Assembly: GCA_944342025.1 (NCBI GenBank)
Contig: CALVMD010000003.1
Span: forward strand, 62,001-126,000
Source: an uncultured Clostridia bacterium
GTDB lineage: Bacteria; Bacillota; Clostridia; Christensenellales; Borkfalkiaceae
DNA: 64,000 bases
Direction: 5' to 3'
Part shown: piece after piece, positions 8,747-16,939 of the stretch
Numbering within the stretch: position 1 is the first letter of the stretch
Layout: each line of letters opens with the position of its first letter
The notes under the pieces: generated by a model
Databases searched by the model: none
Told to the model about the DNA's origin: nothing
Seen by the model: only the letters and a program-made list of their open reading frames with translations
Position numbers and translations under genes: made by a program

Positions 8747-9505
8747 TCAGTATACGTTCCGTCCGTTGAAAATTTCTATCATTTCTTTGCGCAGGCTGTC
8801 TATGATCTCCTGCCTCTTCGCGGGCGGAAGGTCGTTCTCGTCCAGGTTGAAGAGGTAATTTTTCAGGTCGATCTCGCGCAGCAGCATTTTTGTGTGAAAA
8901 ATGTTAGCCGAGTAAACGTTCACGTCGATCGCATCGTATTTTTGCAGCGTCTTGTCCGAGATGAAATTTTGGATCGAGTGGATCTTTAAATCGTTGAAGA
9001 TCTTTCGGCCGTCTACCGAACGAGTGAAGCCGCGCACGCGGTAATCCATCGTGATGATGTCCGAATCGAAGGAGCCGATGAGATAGTCGAGCGTGGACAG
9101 GGGGGTGATCGTGCCGCAGGTGGCGACGTCGATGTCTACGCGGAAGGTTGCAAGGGATGTTTCGGGGTGATATTCGGGATAGGTATGCACGGTCACATGG
9201 CTCTTGTCCAAATGCGCGACCTGCGTTTTGCCTGTCGCGGGGATCATGGAAAGGTCGGAGATCAGAAGGGTCACGGAGGCGCCCTGCGGTTCGTAATCCT
9301 GACCGGAAATGTTCAGAACGCGCGCTCCGATCATTTCTGTCAGGTGGGTCAGGATCTCCGTCAGCCTTTTCGAATTGTACTGTTCGTCGATATAGGCGAT
9401 GTAGTCTTTGCGTTCGCCCGGAGATTTTGCATAGCAAATGTCGTAAATATTGAAACTGAGCGACTTTGTCAGGTTATTGAATCCGTAAAGTTTGAGTTTT
9501 GCCAT
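8747..9505 (-). CDS. speD: S-adenosylmethionine decarboxylase proenzyme
   Basis: 252 residues, closely matching the long enterobacterial-type SpeD ([18 protein letters not shown] start, [13 protein letters not shown] end). Self-cleavage is expected at S102 in the [12 protein letters not shown] motif, generating the pyruvoyl group. It supplies decarboxylated SAM to SpeE. It is the first gene of the operon. The ATG follows GGAG. Only 33 bases separate it from an intrinsic terminator upstream, so expression must depend on read-through of that leader. Confidence 0.95.
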   Translation of the reverse strand: MAKLKLYGFNNLTKSLSFNIYDICYAKSPGERKDYIAYIDEQYNSKRLTEILTHLTEMIGARVLNISGQDYEPQGASVTLLISDLSMIPATGKTQVAHLDKSHVTVHTYPEYHPETSLATFRVDIDVATCGTITPLSTLDYLIGSFDSDIITMDYRVRGFTRSVDGRKIFNDLKIHSIQNFISDKTLQKYDAIDVNVYSANIFHTKMLLREIDLKNYLFNLDENDLPPAKRQEIIDSLRKEMIEIFNGRNVY

Positions 9506-9537
9506 GTCTGTATCTCCGATTCGTAGGATGATCGCGC

Positions 9538-9575
9538 ACAAAAAAGAGCGCGCAGGCTGATCCTGCACGCTCTTA
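9538..9575 (-). terminator. Intrinsic terminator between the leader RNA and speD
   Basis: Thirteen-base-pair stem (AAGAGCGTGCAGG / CCTGCGCGCTCTT, one G-T pair), five-base loop, then six T on the minus strand. It ends 33 bases before the speD start, leaving no room for an independent promoter. Confidence 0.9.
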
Positions 9576-9844
9576 AAAAGTCAAAACGAATAAAATGCCT
9601 TTGAATGTTTCGCATGGCAAATACTTTCTGCGCTTATTGACCGTTTCACAAGTTTGTGCGGGATGCACCCGGTTATAAAGTAACCAACTTATAAAATTCG
9701 AGCTTTTAACTCGATCAATAAGGCGGCTTGGCCGCCAATCGGCATTCGACCCGGCTGTCCGTATGGCCTTGACCCTAAGCGGGGGGGTGGTCGTGTATTT
9801 GCATGCGACTTTTGATCCCCGCCGTCAGGCGAGGCGTCCATTGC
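9576..9844 (-). ncRNA. Structured leader RNA of the polyamine operon (possibly raiA-type)
   Basis: No coding frame. Transcription should begin near 9844. A 5' hairpin (9817-9823 with 9828-9834) is followed by a core of about 197 nt. The core is closed by a long-range helix: 9795-9807 pairs with 9611-9624 (GCATGCAAATAC with GTATTTGC-CATGC, one bulge). Inside are hairpins GGCGGC/GCCGCC, CGAG/CTCG and GGTTA/TAACC. The conserved-looking segments GGCCATACGGACAGCCGGG and CGAATGCCGATTGGCGG recall the raiA RNA motif of Clostridia, but that is from memory and unverified. The alternative is a ligand- or translation-sensing leader specific to polyamine genes. Confidence 0.7.
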
Positions 9845-9850
9845 GATTTG

Positions 9851-9879
9851 ATTATACGAAATTTTGGAAATTTAGTCAA
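9851..9879 (-). promoter_or_regulatory. Promoter of leader RNA and polyamine operon
   Basis: On the minus strand TTGACT (9874-9879), 17-nt spacer, TATAAT (9851-9856). It is the only good promoter visible between the tRNA-Glu terminator and speD. Confidence 0.75.
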
Positions 9880-9992
9880 ATAAAAGTGGCTGGCTTGGTA
9901 AAATTTTTTTAGCGGATCGGCTCGCGGAAAATGTATGCGCTCTGCCGCCGATCAGACAAACCCTTAAATACGCATTCAAACTTCGGAAAACG

Positions 9993-10035
9993 AAAAAGCG
10001 TCGGTTCCGGTAAAAACCGGAACCGACGCTTTTTT
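9993..10035 (-). terminator. Terminator of tRNA-Glu
   Basis: GCGTCGGTTCCGG pairs perfectly with CCGGAACCGACGC around a short A-rich loop, followed by a T-run on the minus strand directly after the tRNA. Confidence 0.9.
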
Positions 10036-10036
10036 G

Positions 10037-10111
10037 TGGTAGCCCCACGGGGACTCGAACCCCGGTTTTCGCCGTGAGAGGGCGACGTCTTAACCGCTTG
10101 ACCATGAGGCC
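10037..10111 (-). tRNA. tRNA-Glu(CTC)
   Basis: 75 nt with encoded CCA. The acceptor GGCCTCA pairs with TGGGGCT. The anticodon stem TCGCC/GGCGA encloses the loop CTCTCAC, giving anticodon CTC. The T-arm contains GGTTCGAGTCC. It is transcribed singly, with its own promoter and terminator. Confidence 0.95.
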
Positions 10112-10131
10112 GTTTCCAAACTTGCCAAATG

Positions 10132-10160
10132 ATTATATCATAAAAATGCGGGCATGGCAA
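10132..10160 (-). promoter_or_regulatory. Promoter of tRNA-Glu
   Basis: Minus-strand TTGCCA (10155-10160), 17-nt spacer, TATAAT (10132-10137), about 20 bases before the mature tRNA. Confidence 0.75.
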
Positions 10161-10200
10161 CCTTTTTTAACAAAAATGACAGAATTTTTTTAATTTTTTG

Positions 10201-10236
10201 AAAAAATTTCGGGCGGGGAACGCCCGCCCGTTTTTT
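10201..10236 (-). terminator. Terminator of the probable 6S RNA
   Basis: CGGGCGGG and CCCGCCCG form a strong stem around a short loop, flanked by A-run and T-run on the minus strand. Confidence 0.85.
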
Positions 10237-10460
10237 GAAAAGAAAGATCCGCCTGTGCCGCAGAACGAAAAAGTGTTAACCCGCTTCTCGCAGGTGGGTG
10301 CGCCGCTTGCCGCCTCAGCCTTTCCGTTCAAAAACAGACCTCGCCTATCGGCATAGACCATTTAGAGGGCGCTCCCTATTTTACATTGTGGATTAAGATA
10401 ATTCGAACTCCGAACACCGCAGATCGTTTACGTTTCAGTTGGCAAATATCTCTCTTCCGT
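10237..10460 (-). ncRNA. ssrS: Probable 6S RNA
   Basis: A non-coding transcript of about 225 nt (plus terminator) between its own strong promoter and terminator. The ends can pair (GATCTGC near the 5' side with GCGGATC near the 3' side). Next to this closing stem are GGTGTTCG on the 5' side and CTGCGGCAC on the 3' side, the same arrangement as GATGTTCG and GCGGCATC in enteric 6S RNA. The middle is long and imperfectly paired, as expected for the RNA polymerase-binding open bubble. Identification rests on these motifs only. Confidence 0.65.
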
Positions 10461-10466
10461 ATTTAT

Positions 10467-10495
10467 ATTATACACTAGATGCGCGAAAAATTCAA
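10467..10495 (-). promoter_or_regulatory. Promoter of the probable 6S RNA
   Basis: Minus-strand TTGAAT (10490-10495), 17-nt spacer, TATAAT (10467-10472). It lies just after the pyridoxal kinase gene. Confidence 0.75.
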
Positions 10496-10549
10496 GGGCA
10501 TGGCGCAATTTTTACAGAGAAAATTACAGGCAGTGTCAGAATTTTTCCG

Positions 10550-11398
10550 TTATTCTTCTTTGCAGGCTTTGTCGAGGGCGGAAAGGTAGGCAAACATCTG
10601 GCTTTCGGAATTGAGTCCGTACCTCGCTTCCGTTTTGTCAAGCGCGGTCTGGCGGATAGAGTTCGTCGTAAATTCCGCCGCGATCCGGACCGCCGTATCC
10701 GTTTTTACGCCGCGTGCCAAGCATCCCACAAGGGCGCTTGCATAAACGTCGCCTGCGCCATGAAAAGCGCCTTCGATCTTTTCGGTCGCATAACTTTGGA
10801 TCTTTCCCGCATCGTTTGTATAAAACACGCAGCTCTCCGTTTTGCCGTTTGCCGTCACATCGCAGCCGGTTATGGACGGGCGGGGGCAAAGTGCTTTTAA
10901 TTTTTCGAGAATGGCGGGGTAAGATTGTTCGGTTGCCTTGCTGTAGGGGGTATCCGTCAGAAAACATGCTTCCGTCAGGTTGGGAACGATGATGTCCGCC
11001 GTACGGCAAAGGCCTTTCATTTCTTCGACGAATTTCTGATCGAAATGCGAATAAAGGATGCCATTGTCGCCCATGGCGGGATCGACGATCATAAGACCGC
11101 CTTCTTTCAGCAGTTCTTTTTTGATATTTTTCACCATCTCGATTTGATGGATGCTGCCAAGGTATCCGCTGATGATGATGTCGTAACGAAGACTGAGGCT
11201 TTTCCAGTGTTCGGTGATGGCGGGGATGTCTTCGCTCAGATCGCGGAAGGTGTACCCTTTAAATCCGCCCGTGTGAGTGGAAAGGATGGCGGTGGGGAGA
11301 ATGTCGCACGTCACGCCCGAAGCGGAAATGATGGGCAGTGCGACGGTCAGAGAGCATTTTCCGACGCAGGAAATGTCGTTGATGGCAAGAACGCGCAT
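10550..11398 (-). CDS. pdxY: Pyridoxal/pyridoxamine kinase (PfkB superfamily)
   Basis: 282 residues. It starts with VLAINDISCVGKCSLTVALPI, typical of the PdxY/PdxK clade, and ends with the GAFHGAGDVYASAL motif carrying the catalytic aspartate and anion hole. MIVDPAMGDNG is the clade-specific segment before the active site. It phosphorylates pyridoxal or pyridoxamine for PLP salvage in the cytoplasm. Several PLP enzymes lie nearby (SpeA, NspC), but the gene is not in their operon. Thiamine-precursor kinase (ThiD) is the main alternative, but it has a different N-terminal signature. Confidence 0.88.
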   Translation of the reverse strand: MRVLAINDISCVGKCSLTVALPIISASGVTCDILPTAILSTHTGGFKGYTFRDLSEDIPAITEHWKSLSLRYDIIISGYLGSIHQIEMVKNIKKELLKEGGLMIVDPAMGDNGILYSHFDQKFVEEMKGLCRTADIIVPNLTEACFLTDTPYSKATEQSYPAILEKLKALCPRPSITGCDVTANGKTESCVFYTNDAGKIQSYATEKIEGAFHGAGDVYASALVGCLARGVKTDTAVRIAAEFTTNSIRQTALDKTEARYGLNSESQMFAYLSALDKACKEE

Positions 11399-11550
11399 GG
11401 CGGTGCCTCCTTTATTTTTATTCAGAAATTATAGTGCGAAGCGTTCGTTTTGTCAAGCGAATCAAGCAGGAAACGGGGAGGGCGATATTCTGACCGGTGC
11501 GGCGGTTTTGCTGAAAAGGGTATCCCGTGCGGCGTCGGGTATCGCCGCGT

Positions 11551-11580
11551 TTGACAGTGCGGTCTGCGATATGTTAAAAT
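11551..11580 (+). promoter_or_regulatory. Promoter of the phosphodiesterase-like gene
   Basis: TTGACA (11551-11556), 18-nt spacer, TAAAAT (11575-11580). Confidence 0.65.
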
Positions 11581-11615
11581 AAAGGCCGAAAAAGCGGAAA
11601 AGGCGGGAAGAATTT

Positions 11616-12836
11616 ATGACCATTCATCACGACAAACTTGCATACGGAAAAGTTGCGTCGCTCAATGAAGAATTTTCTGAAGAGCGTCTGATTGCCATGG
11701 TAAACGCACTTTCAGAAAAGCCCGAAAGCGCGTTTCCCGATTATCGGAACAGCGTTGCGGGGCTGGCGTGTTCGGTGCTCAAATCATTTAGGATCGCACC
11801 GCCCGAAGGGGAAAATACGCTGCCGCTTGCCGATCGCTTGCTTTCGGAAAAAGATTATCGGACGGTGGTCGTCCTTGTGTTGGACGGGATGGGGATGAGC
11901 GTATTGGAAACGGCGCTGCAAGGCGACGGTTTGTTCCGCGCACACCTTGCGGGTGAGTATTCTTCCGTCTTTCCTCCGACGACGGCAGCTGCGGCGACCT
12001 CGATTATGAGCGGGGTTTCACCCTGTCGGCACGGATGGTTGGGGTGGACGGGATATTTTCCGGAACTCGATAAAAACGTCGTTTTGCTTACCAATGAAGA
12101 TGCCGATGAGGGCGGAAAAGTGTCCGAACAAAGTCAGGCATTCCGCGCTTTTCCTTATAGGTCTGTTGCGGAGCGCGTTCAGGCATCGGGGTGCGATGCG
12201 TATATAATTTCTCCGTTTTCGGCGCCTTTTCCGGCTGATTTCAAACAATTTTGCAGTACTATGCGTGACATAGTTAATAAAAAAGGTAAAAAATATGTTT
12301 ACGCGTACTGGCCTCAGCCCGATACCGTCATGCATGATTGCGGCGCGTCGTCAGACGAGGCAAAACATTGCCTTGCGCAAATCGAACGGGAAATAGAAAA
12401 AACATTTTCAGAGTTTGAGGGGGATGTGCTCTTTCTGATCACTGCCGATCACGGACACATCGACGCGGGCAGAAATGTCTGTATTTATGATTTCCCCGAA
12501 ATTGCCGCCTGTCTGAAAAGGCCGCCTTCCTGCGAGCCGAGAGCGCTGAATTTATTTGTAAATGAAGGCTTTGCGGAAAAATTCAAAAACGCTTTTGCGG
12601 AGCGTTTCGGCAGTTGTTTTCGTCTGTATACGCGGGACGAGATCCTGTCGTCCGGGCTGTTCGGGGAAGGGGCGCCGAGGGAGGGCTTGGAAAAAGTGAT
12701 CGGCGACTTTTTTGCGGTGGCGACTGGGGATACGAGCATATTCAATACGAGAGAAGAAGCGAAAAAGTTCGTCGGCGTTCATGCGGGGCTGACGCGCGAC
12801 GAGCTGCGCATTCCTCTGATCGCACTTAAAAAATAA
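11616..12836 (+). CDS. Alkaline phosphatase superfamily protein (type I phosphodiesterase/nucleotide pyrophosphatase-like)
   Basis: 406 residues, no signal peptide, so cytoplasmic. Metal-site motifs VVLVLDGMGM (Asp), FPPTTAAAATS (nucleophilic Thr) and LITADHGHID (Asp-His pair) match the nucleotide pyrophosphatase/phosphodiesterase branch. The substrate cannot be predicted. GVSPCRHGWLGWTGYF after the nucleophile is usual in the bacterial cytoplasmic subgroup. GGCGGGAAG upstream serves as ribosome binding site. It stands alone, with a separate promoter from the following SDR gene. Confidence 0.85.
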   Translation: MTIHHDKLAYGKVASLNEEFSEERLIAMVNALSEKPESAFPDYRNSVAGLACSVLKSFRIAPPEGENTLPLADRLLSEKDYRTVVVLVLDGMGMSVLETALQGDGLFRAHLAGEYSSVFPPTTAAAATSIMSGVSPCRHGWLGWTGYFPELDKNVVLLTNEDADEGGKVSEQSQAFRAFPYRSVAERVQASGCDAYIISPFSAPFPADFKQFCSTMRDIVNKKGKKYVYAYWPQPDTVMHDCGASSDEAKHCLAQIEREIEKTFSEFEGDVLFLITADHGHIDAGRNVCIYDFPEIAACLKRPPSCEPRALNLFVNEGFAEKFKNAFAERFGSCFRLYTRDEILSSGLFGEGAPREGLEKVIGDFFAVATGDTSIFNTREEAKKFVGVHAGLTRDELRIPLIALKK

Positions 12837-12865
12837 ATGATGATTCGGTATAATTTTTCAAGGCG

Positions 12866-12913
12866 ACGGCACGGCGATACGTGTGGATTGCGGTGGGTGT
12901 ACCGCTGTGCCGT
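12866..12913. repeat. Inverted repeat upstream of the SDR gene
   Basis: ACGGCACGGCG (12866-12876) pairs with CGCTGTGCCGT (12903-12913), one G-T pair, across a 26-base loop. There is no T-run, so it is not a terminator. It may be an operator or an mRNA-end hairpin. Confidence 0.4.
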
Positions 12914-13004
12914 ATGTGAGTCGGGATAAACGTATTGTCGCGCCGCGCTTTACATCGGTCGCGGTTTATGGTACAATAAAAACTGAAAATTTGCGGGGTC
13001 GGTT

Positions 13005-13808
13005 ATGGCGGAAAAGTGGGATTGTTTTTATACATTGATCAGCGGGGCGACGGGCGGCGTCGGCCGCGCGTTCGTTTGGGCGTGCGCGGCGGAAGGCTGC
13101 CTGTTTCTGACGGGGCGCAGCGAAGAAAAGCTTGCGGCGCTGAAGGGAGAAATTCTTGCAAAATATCCGGACTGCCGCGTTTTATATTGCCCGTGCGATC
13201 TGACGGATGAAAGTTCGAGGAGAACGATGTATGCATATATCAAGGAGCAGGGGCTGACATTTTCCCGCCTTATCAACGTTGCGGGCGCGGACATACAGAA
13301 GGCTTTTGAAAAATATACGGACGAAAAGATCGTTTTTCAATGTCGAGTGAATTTGGAAGCGGCTCTTTCGCTCACGCGCTTTGTTCTGACGTGCCGAGCG
13401 CCGTCGCTGGAGATTTTGACGGTCGGCAGTATTTCGGGCGTATACCCCATGCCGTATTTTGCGGTATACAGCGCGACCAAGAGCGCACTTGTGAGCTTTT
13501 TCTCTTCTCTCAGGATAGAGCAGAAAGGAAAAGGCGTAAAGGTGACGGTCGTGGAACCGGGTGGCATTTATACCCGTCCCGATATTTGCAAAGATATAGA
13601 GGGGCAAGGGCTTTGGGGAAAACTGTCCGCGAAAAAGCCCGAATATATCGCAAAAAAGAGCCTGAAAGCGGTCGGTAAAAACAAGCGCGTGTACCGCCCG
13701 GGGTTTTGGAACAAATTTATTGCCGTCGTGCCGCGCGTTTTGCCCCTCGGCGTCAGGATGCGTTTTATTGCGCACCGCTGGAAAAAATTGGAGAAAGATG
13801 CGTTTTAG
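13005..13808 (+). CDS. Short-chain dehydrogenase/reductase (DltE-like)
   Basis: 267 residues. The cofactor-binding motif is SGATGGVGRAF (residues 13-23). CDLTD (64-68) contacts the adenine and NVAGAD (91-96) stabilises the fold. The catalytic triad residues S142, Y155 and K159 (YSATK) are all present. It is an NAD(P)-dependent oxidoreductase of unknown substrate. The C-terminal FIAVVPRVLPLGVRMRFI is hydrophobic and may be membrane-associated, as in DltE-like SDRs. It has its own weak promoter (TTTACA-17-TACAAT just upstream). glpK starts 58 bases downstream on the same strand. Confidence 0.88.
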   Translation: MAEKWDCFYTLISGATGGVGRAFVWACAAEGCLFLTGRSEEKLAALKGEILAKYPDCRVLYCPCDLTDESSRRTMYAYIKEQGLTFSRLINVAGADIQKAFEKYTDEKIVFQCRVNLEAALSLTRFVLTCRAPSLEILTVGSISGVYPMPYFAVYSATKSALVSFFSSLRIEQKGKGVKVTVVEPGGIYTRPDICKDIEGQGLWGKLSAKKPEYIAKKSLKAVGKNKRVYRPGFWNKFIAVVPRVLPLGVRMRFIAHRWKKLEKDAF

Positions 13809-13866
13809 GCCGGCGGTGCACCGTTGTTGCGCAGTAAAACGGTCGGGCGAAAAGGGAGGAAAACGG

Positions 13867-15351
13867 ATGAAAAAGTATATCGCCTCATTCGATCAGGGCA
13901 CGACAAGTTCGCGCGCCGTTATTTTTGACAAATACGGCGAGATCGCGGCGAGCGGGCAGACGGAATTCAAACAGCATTACCCAAAACCCGGGTGGGTGGA
14001 GCACGACCCGAAAGATCTGATCGAATCGCTTCTGGCAAGCTGGCGGGCGGCGCTGTCGTCGGGGAAGATTTCGCCCGAAGACGTCGAGGCGATCGGGGTC
14101 GCCAACCAGCGCGAGACGGTCGTCGTGTGGGATAAGTTTACCGGAAAACCTGTCTATAACGCGATCGTGTGGCAGTGCCGGCGTAGCGCGGAATTCTGTG
14201 AAATGCTGAAAAGGGAGCGCTCCGCCTTTATTTACGACAAAACGGGACTGCCGTGCGATGCTTATTTTTCCGCGTCCAAAATTAAGTGGATTTTGGATAA
14301 CGTCCCCTTTGCGCGGCGGCGCGCGGAAAAAGGGGAGCTCCTTTTCGGCACGGTGGATACGTTTCTTCTCTGGAATCTGACGGAGGGGCGGGTCCATGCG
14401 ACGGACTATACGAACGCGTCGCGCACCATGCTGTTCAATATCCACACGCTCTCGTGGGACGAGGAGCTTTGCCGCCTGTTCGGCGTGCCGATGTCCATGC
14501 TGCCCGAAGTCAGGCCGTCGGGCGCGGATTTTGGTGTCGGTTCGAAACGGTTGCTCGGAGCGGCTGTCCCTCTCCGCGCGGCGGTGGGTGACCAGCAAAG
14601 TGCGCTTTTCGGTCAGCTCTGCGTGAACGAAGGGGACGTGAAAAACACTTACGGCACGGGGTGTTTTCTTCTGATGAATACGGGACGGTGCGCCGTCCGT
14701 TCGCAAAACGGGCTCGTCACGACGCTTGCCGCGTCGCTGTCTTCGCCCGATTATGTGTTGGAGGGGAGCGTTTTTGTCGGCGGGGCGGTCGTGCAGTGGC
14801 TGCGCGATGAGATGGGGCTGATTTCTTCTTCCGCTGAATCGGAGGAAGCCGCTCTTTCCGTCGCCGATACGGGCGGCGTGTGTTTTGTCCCCGCGTTTGT
14901 CGGGCTGGGGGCGCCTTATTGGGATTCCGATTGCCGCGGCATGATCTACGGACTGACGCGGGGAACGACCCGCGCGCACATCGTGCGCGCGGCGCTCGAA
15001 TCGATCGCGTTGCAGACGTTTGACGTCGTGCATGCGATGGAGCAGGATCTTCGGGCAAATATCGAGCGGCTGTGCGTGGACGGCGGCGCGAGCGCAAACG
15101 ATTTTTTGATGCAGTTTCAGGCAGATATGCTCGGCGTGCCCGTCGAAAGACCGAAAACGGTCGAAACGACAGCTCTCGGCGCGGCGTATCTCGCGGGGCT
15201 TTCTTGCGGTTTTTATAAAGATCTGGCCTCGCTTGGAGAACTGCGCGGGGAAGGGAAGACCTTTTCTCCGAAAGCGGACGGGGCGGTGCGTGCCGAAAAA
15301 TTGTCCGCTTGGGAGCGCGCGCTGGACAGGGCGCTGCTCCGAGGGCGATAA
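13867..15351 (+). CDS. glpK: Glycerol kinase
   Basis: 494 residues, the normal length. FGGY-family motifs: FDQGTTSSRAVIFD at the N-terminus, GVANQRETVVVWD, GDQQSALFGQ and VDGGASANDFLMQFQAD. It makes glycerol 3-phosphate from glycerol and ATP. The ATG at 13867 is chosen because GGGAGG precedes it and the glycerol kinase consensus begins there. A longer in-frame extension from 13720 overlaps the SDR gene. There is no glpF or glpD beside it. The preceding SDR may be co-transcribed. Confidence 0.96.
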   Translation: MKKYIASFDQGTTSSRAVIFDKYGEIAASGQTEFKQHYPKPGWVEHDPKDLIESLLASWRAALSSGKISPEDVEAIGVANQRETVVVWDKFTGKPVYNAIVWQCRRSAEFCEMLKRERSAFIYDKTGLPCDAYFSASKIKWILDNVPFARRRAEKGELLFGTVDTFLLWNLTEGRVHATDYTNASRTMLFNIHTLSWDEELCRLFGVPMSMLPEVRPSGADFGVGSKRLLGAAVPLRAAVGDQQSALFGQLCVNEGDVKNTYGTGCFLLMNTGRCAVRSQNGLVTTLAASLSSPDYVLEGSVFVGGAVVQWLRDEMGLISSSAESEEAALSVADTGGVCFVPAFVGLGAPYWDSDCRGMIYGLTRGTTRAHIVRAALESIALQTFDVVHAMEQDLRANIERLCVDGGASANDFLMQFQADMLGVPVERPKTVETTALGAAYLAGLSCGFYKDLASLGELRGEGKTFSPKADGAVRAEKLSAWERALDRALLRGR

Positions 15352-15537
15352 AGTCGGCGCGCGGTAAATGCGTGCGGGGATAATGACGGAACCGCGATTC
15401 GTTGGCGGGACTCAGGGCATTGCCGCAAATGTGCGCGGCGGTTGCGCATCGGGCGCAGAAAAGCGGACGCGAGCCGCGATAAAATTTTAAAAAATCAATT
15501 TTCCGCTTTTTTCGTGCGGGAAAAATAAGGAGAAAAC

Positions 15538-16368
15538 ATGAGCAGGGCAGACGAAATTTTCGTAAAAAATTGCAAGGATATTCTTGAAAACGGGACGTGG
15601 GATACGGACAGGGAGGTGCGCCCGCGCTGGGCGGACGGCACGCCCGCGCACACGATCAAAAAATTCGGGCAAGTGTCGAGGTACGATCTTCGCGACGAGT
15701 TTCCCATCCTTACGATCCGCCGCACTTACCTGAAATCGGCGATCGATGAGATTTTGTGGATCTGGCAGAAAAAAAGCAATAACATTCACGACCTGTCTTC
15801 GCATATCTGGGACAGTTGGGCGGACGAAAGCGGGTCGATCGGAAAGGCGTACGGCTATCAGCTCGGGCTTAAATATCAATTTCCCGAAGGGGAGTTCGAT
15901 CAGGTGGATAAGGTTCTGTACGATCTGAAAAACAATCCCGCCAGCCGCCGCATCATCGCGCATATGTACAATGTCGCCGACCTAAAAGATATGCATCTGT
16001 ATCCGTGTGCCTATTCGATGACTTTCAATGTGACGGGGAACACGCTCAACGGCATCCTGAACCAGCGCAGTCAGGACATGCTCGCCGCGAGCAACTGGAA
16101 CGTCGTGCAGTACAGCATCCTGCTCATGATGTTCGCGCAGGCTTGCGGACTGGAGGCGGGGGAGTTGGTGCATGTCGTTGCCGACGCGCACATTTACGAC
16201 CGTCATGTGCCCATCGTAGAGAAGCTCATACAAAATCCGCAGTACCCTGCGCCCCGTCTTTTGGTGGATGAAACGGTCAAAGATTTCTATTCGTTTACGA
16301 AAGACAGCTTTGCATTGGAAGGGTACCGCTACAATGAATTTAATGAAAAAATTCCTGTTGCCATATAA
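15538..16368 (+). CDS. thyA: Thymidylate synthase (ThyA type)
   Basis: 276 residues. The catalytic cysteine is C157 in LYPCAYSMTF. NQRSQDM (175-181), SRRIIAHMYN and HIYDRHV are the dUMP- and folate-binding motifs. The usual PCH around the nucleophile is PCA here, as in the divergent Bacillus-type ThyA clade rather than the E. coli type. It methylates dUMP with methylene-tetrahydrofolate, producing dihydrofolate, which the next gene (DHFR) recycles. AAGGAG precedes the ATG. Confidence 0.94.
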   Translation: MSRADEIFVKNCKDILENGTWDTDREVRPRWADGTPAHTIKKFGQVSRYDLRDEFPILTIRRTYLKSAIDEILWIWQKKSNNIHDLSSHIWDSWADESGSIGKAYGYQLGLKYQFPEGEFDQVDKVLYDLKNNPASRRIIAHMYNVADLKDMHLYPCAYSMTFNVTGNTLNGILNQRSQDMLAASNWNVVQYSILLMMFAQACGLEAGELVHVVADAHIYDRHVPIVEKLIQNPQYPAPRLLVDETVKDFYSFTKDSFALEGYRYNEFNEKIPVAI

Positions 16369-16425
16369 ATCAACGGTTTTTTCAGGTATTATGTCACGCA
16401 TAAACAGATAAAAAGGAGTAAATTG

Positions 16426-16932
16426 ATGAAGGCGATCGTAGTAGTGGACAAAAACTGGGGGATCGGCAGGAACAACGATCTGCTGTTCCGCCTGCCCGCA
16501 GACATGAAACATTTCCGCGAGATGACGTCGGGCAAAGTCGTCGTGATGGGGAGCAATACGCTGCTCTCCTTTCCCGAGGGGAAACCTTTGAAAAACCGCA
16601 CGAACATCGTTCTGTGGCCGGACGGGGAAAAGAGGGAGGATTGCACCGTTGTCGCTTCTCTCGGCGAGCTGTTTGCCGAGATCGGAAAATATCCGGAAGA
16701 CGACGTCTTCGTTGTGGGCGGCGCGATGATGTACAGGACATTGCTGCCCTATTGCGAAGAAGCTGTCGTAACGAAAGTCGATGCGGACGGCGGCGCGGCG
16801 GTATTTTTCGAAAATCTCGACGCGGCGGTCGGCTGGGCGTGCGTATCGGAGGGCGGGCTTGTCGAAACCAACGGTTATGCGATCCGCTTTTGCGTCTATA
16901 AAAATTCCCGCGTGAAAAAATGGTCGGAGTGA
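16426..16932 (+). CDS. folA: Dihydrofolate reductase
   Basis: 168 residues. It begins with AIVVVDKNWGIGRNNDLLFRLPADMKHF, the substrate loop with the active-site Asp in LPADM. GKVVVMGSNTLLSFPEG and VVGGAMMYRTLLP follow. It regenerates tetrahydrofolate after ThyA. The ATG at 16426 is used rather than a TTG one codon earlier because AAGGAG lies eight bases before it. It sits 57 bases after thyA, a common thyA-folA pairing. Confidence 0.95.
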   Translation: MKAIVVVDKNWGIGRNNDLLFRLPADMKHFREMTSGKVVVMGSNTLLSFPEGKPLKNRTNIVLWPDGEKREDCTVVASLGELFAEIGKYPEDDVFVVGGAMMYRTLLPYCEEAVVTKVDADGGAAVFFENLDAAVGWACVSEGGLVETNGYAIRFCVYKNSRVKKWSE

Positions 16933-16939
16933 GAGGAAT

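Noticed and set aside
13720..13866. N-terminal extension of glycerol kinase
   Set aside because: The extension overlaps the SDR gene and lacks homology; GGGAGG and the conserved N-terminus fix the start at 13867.
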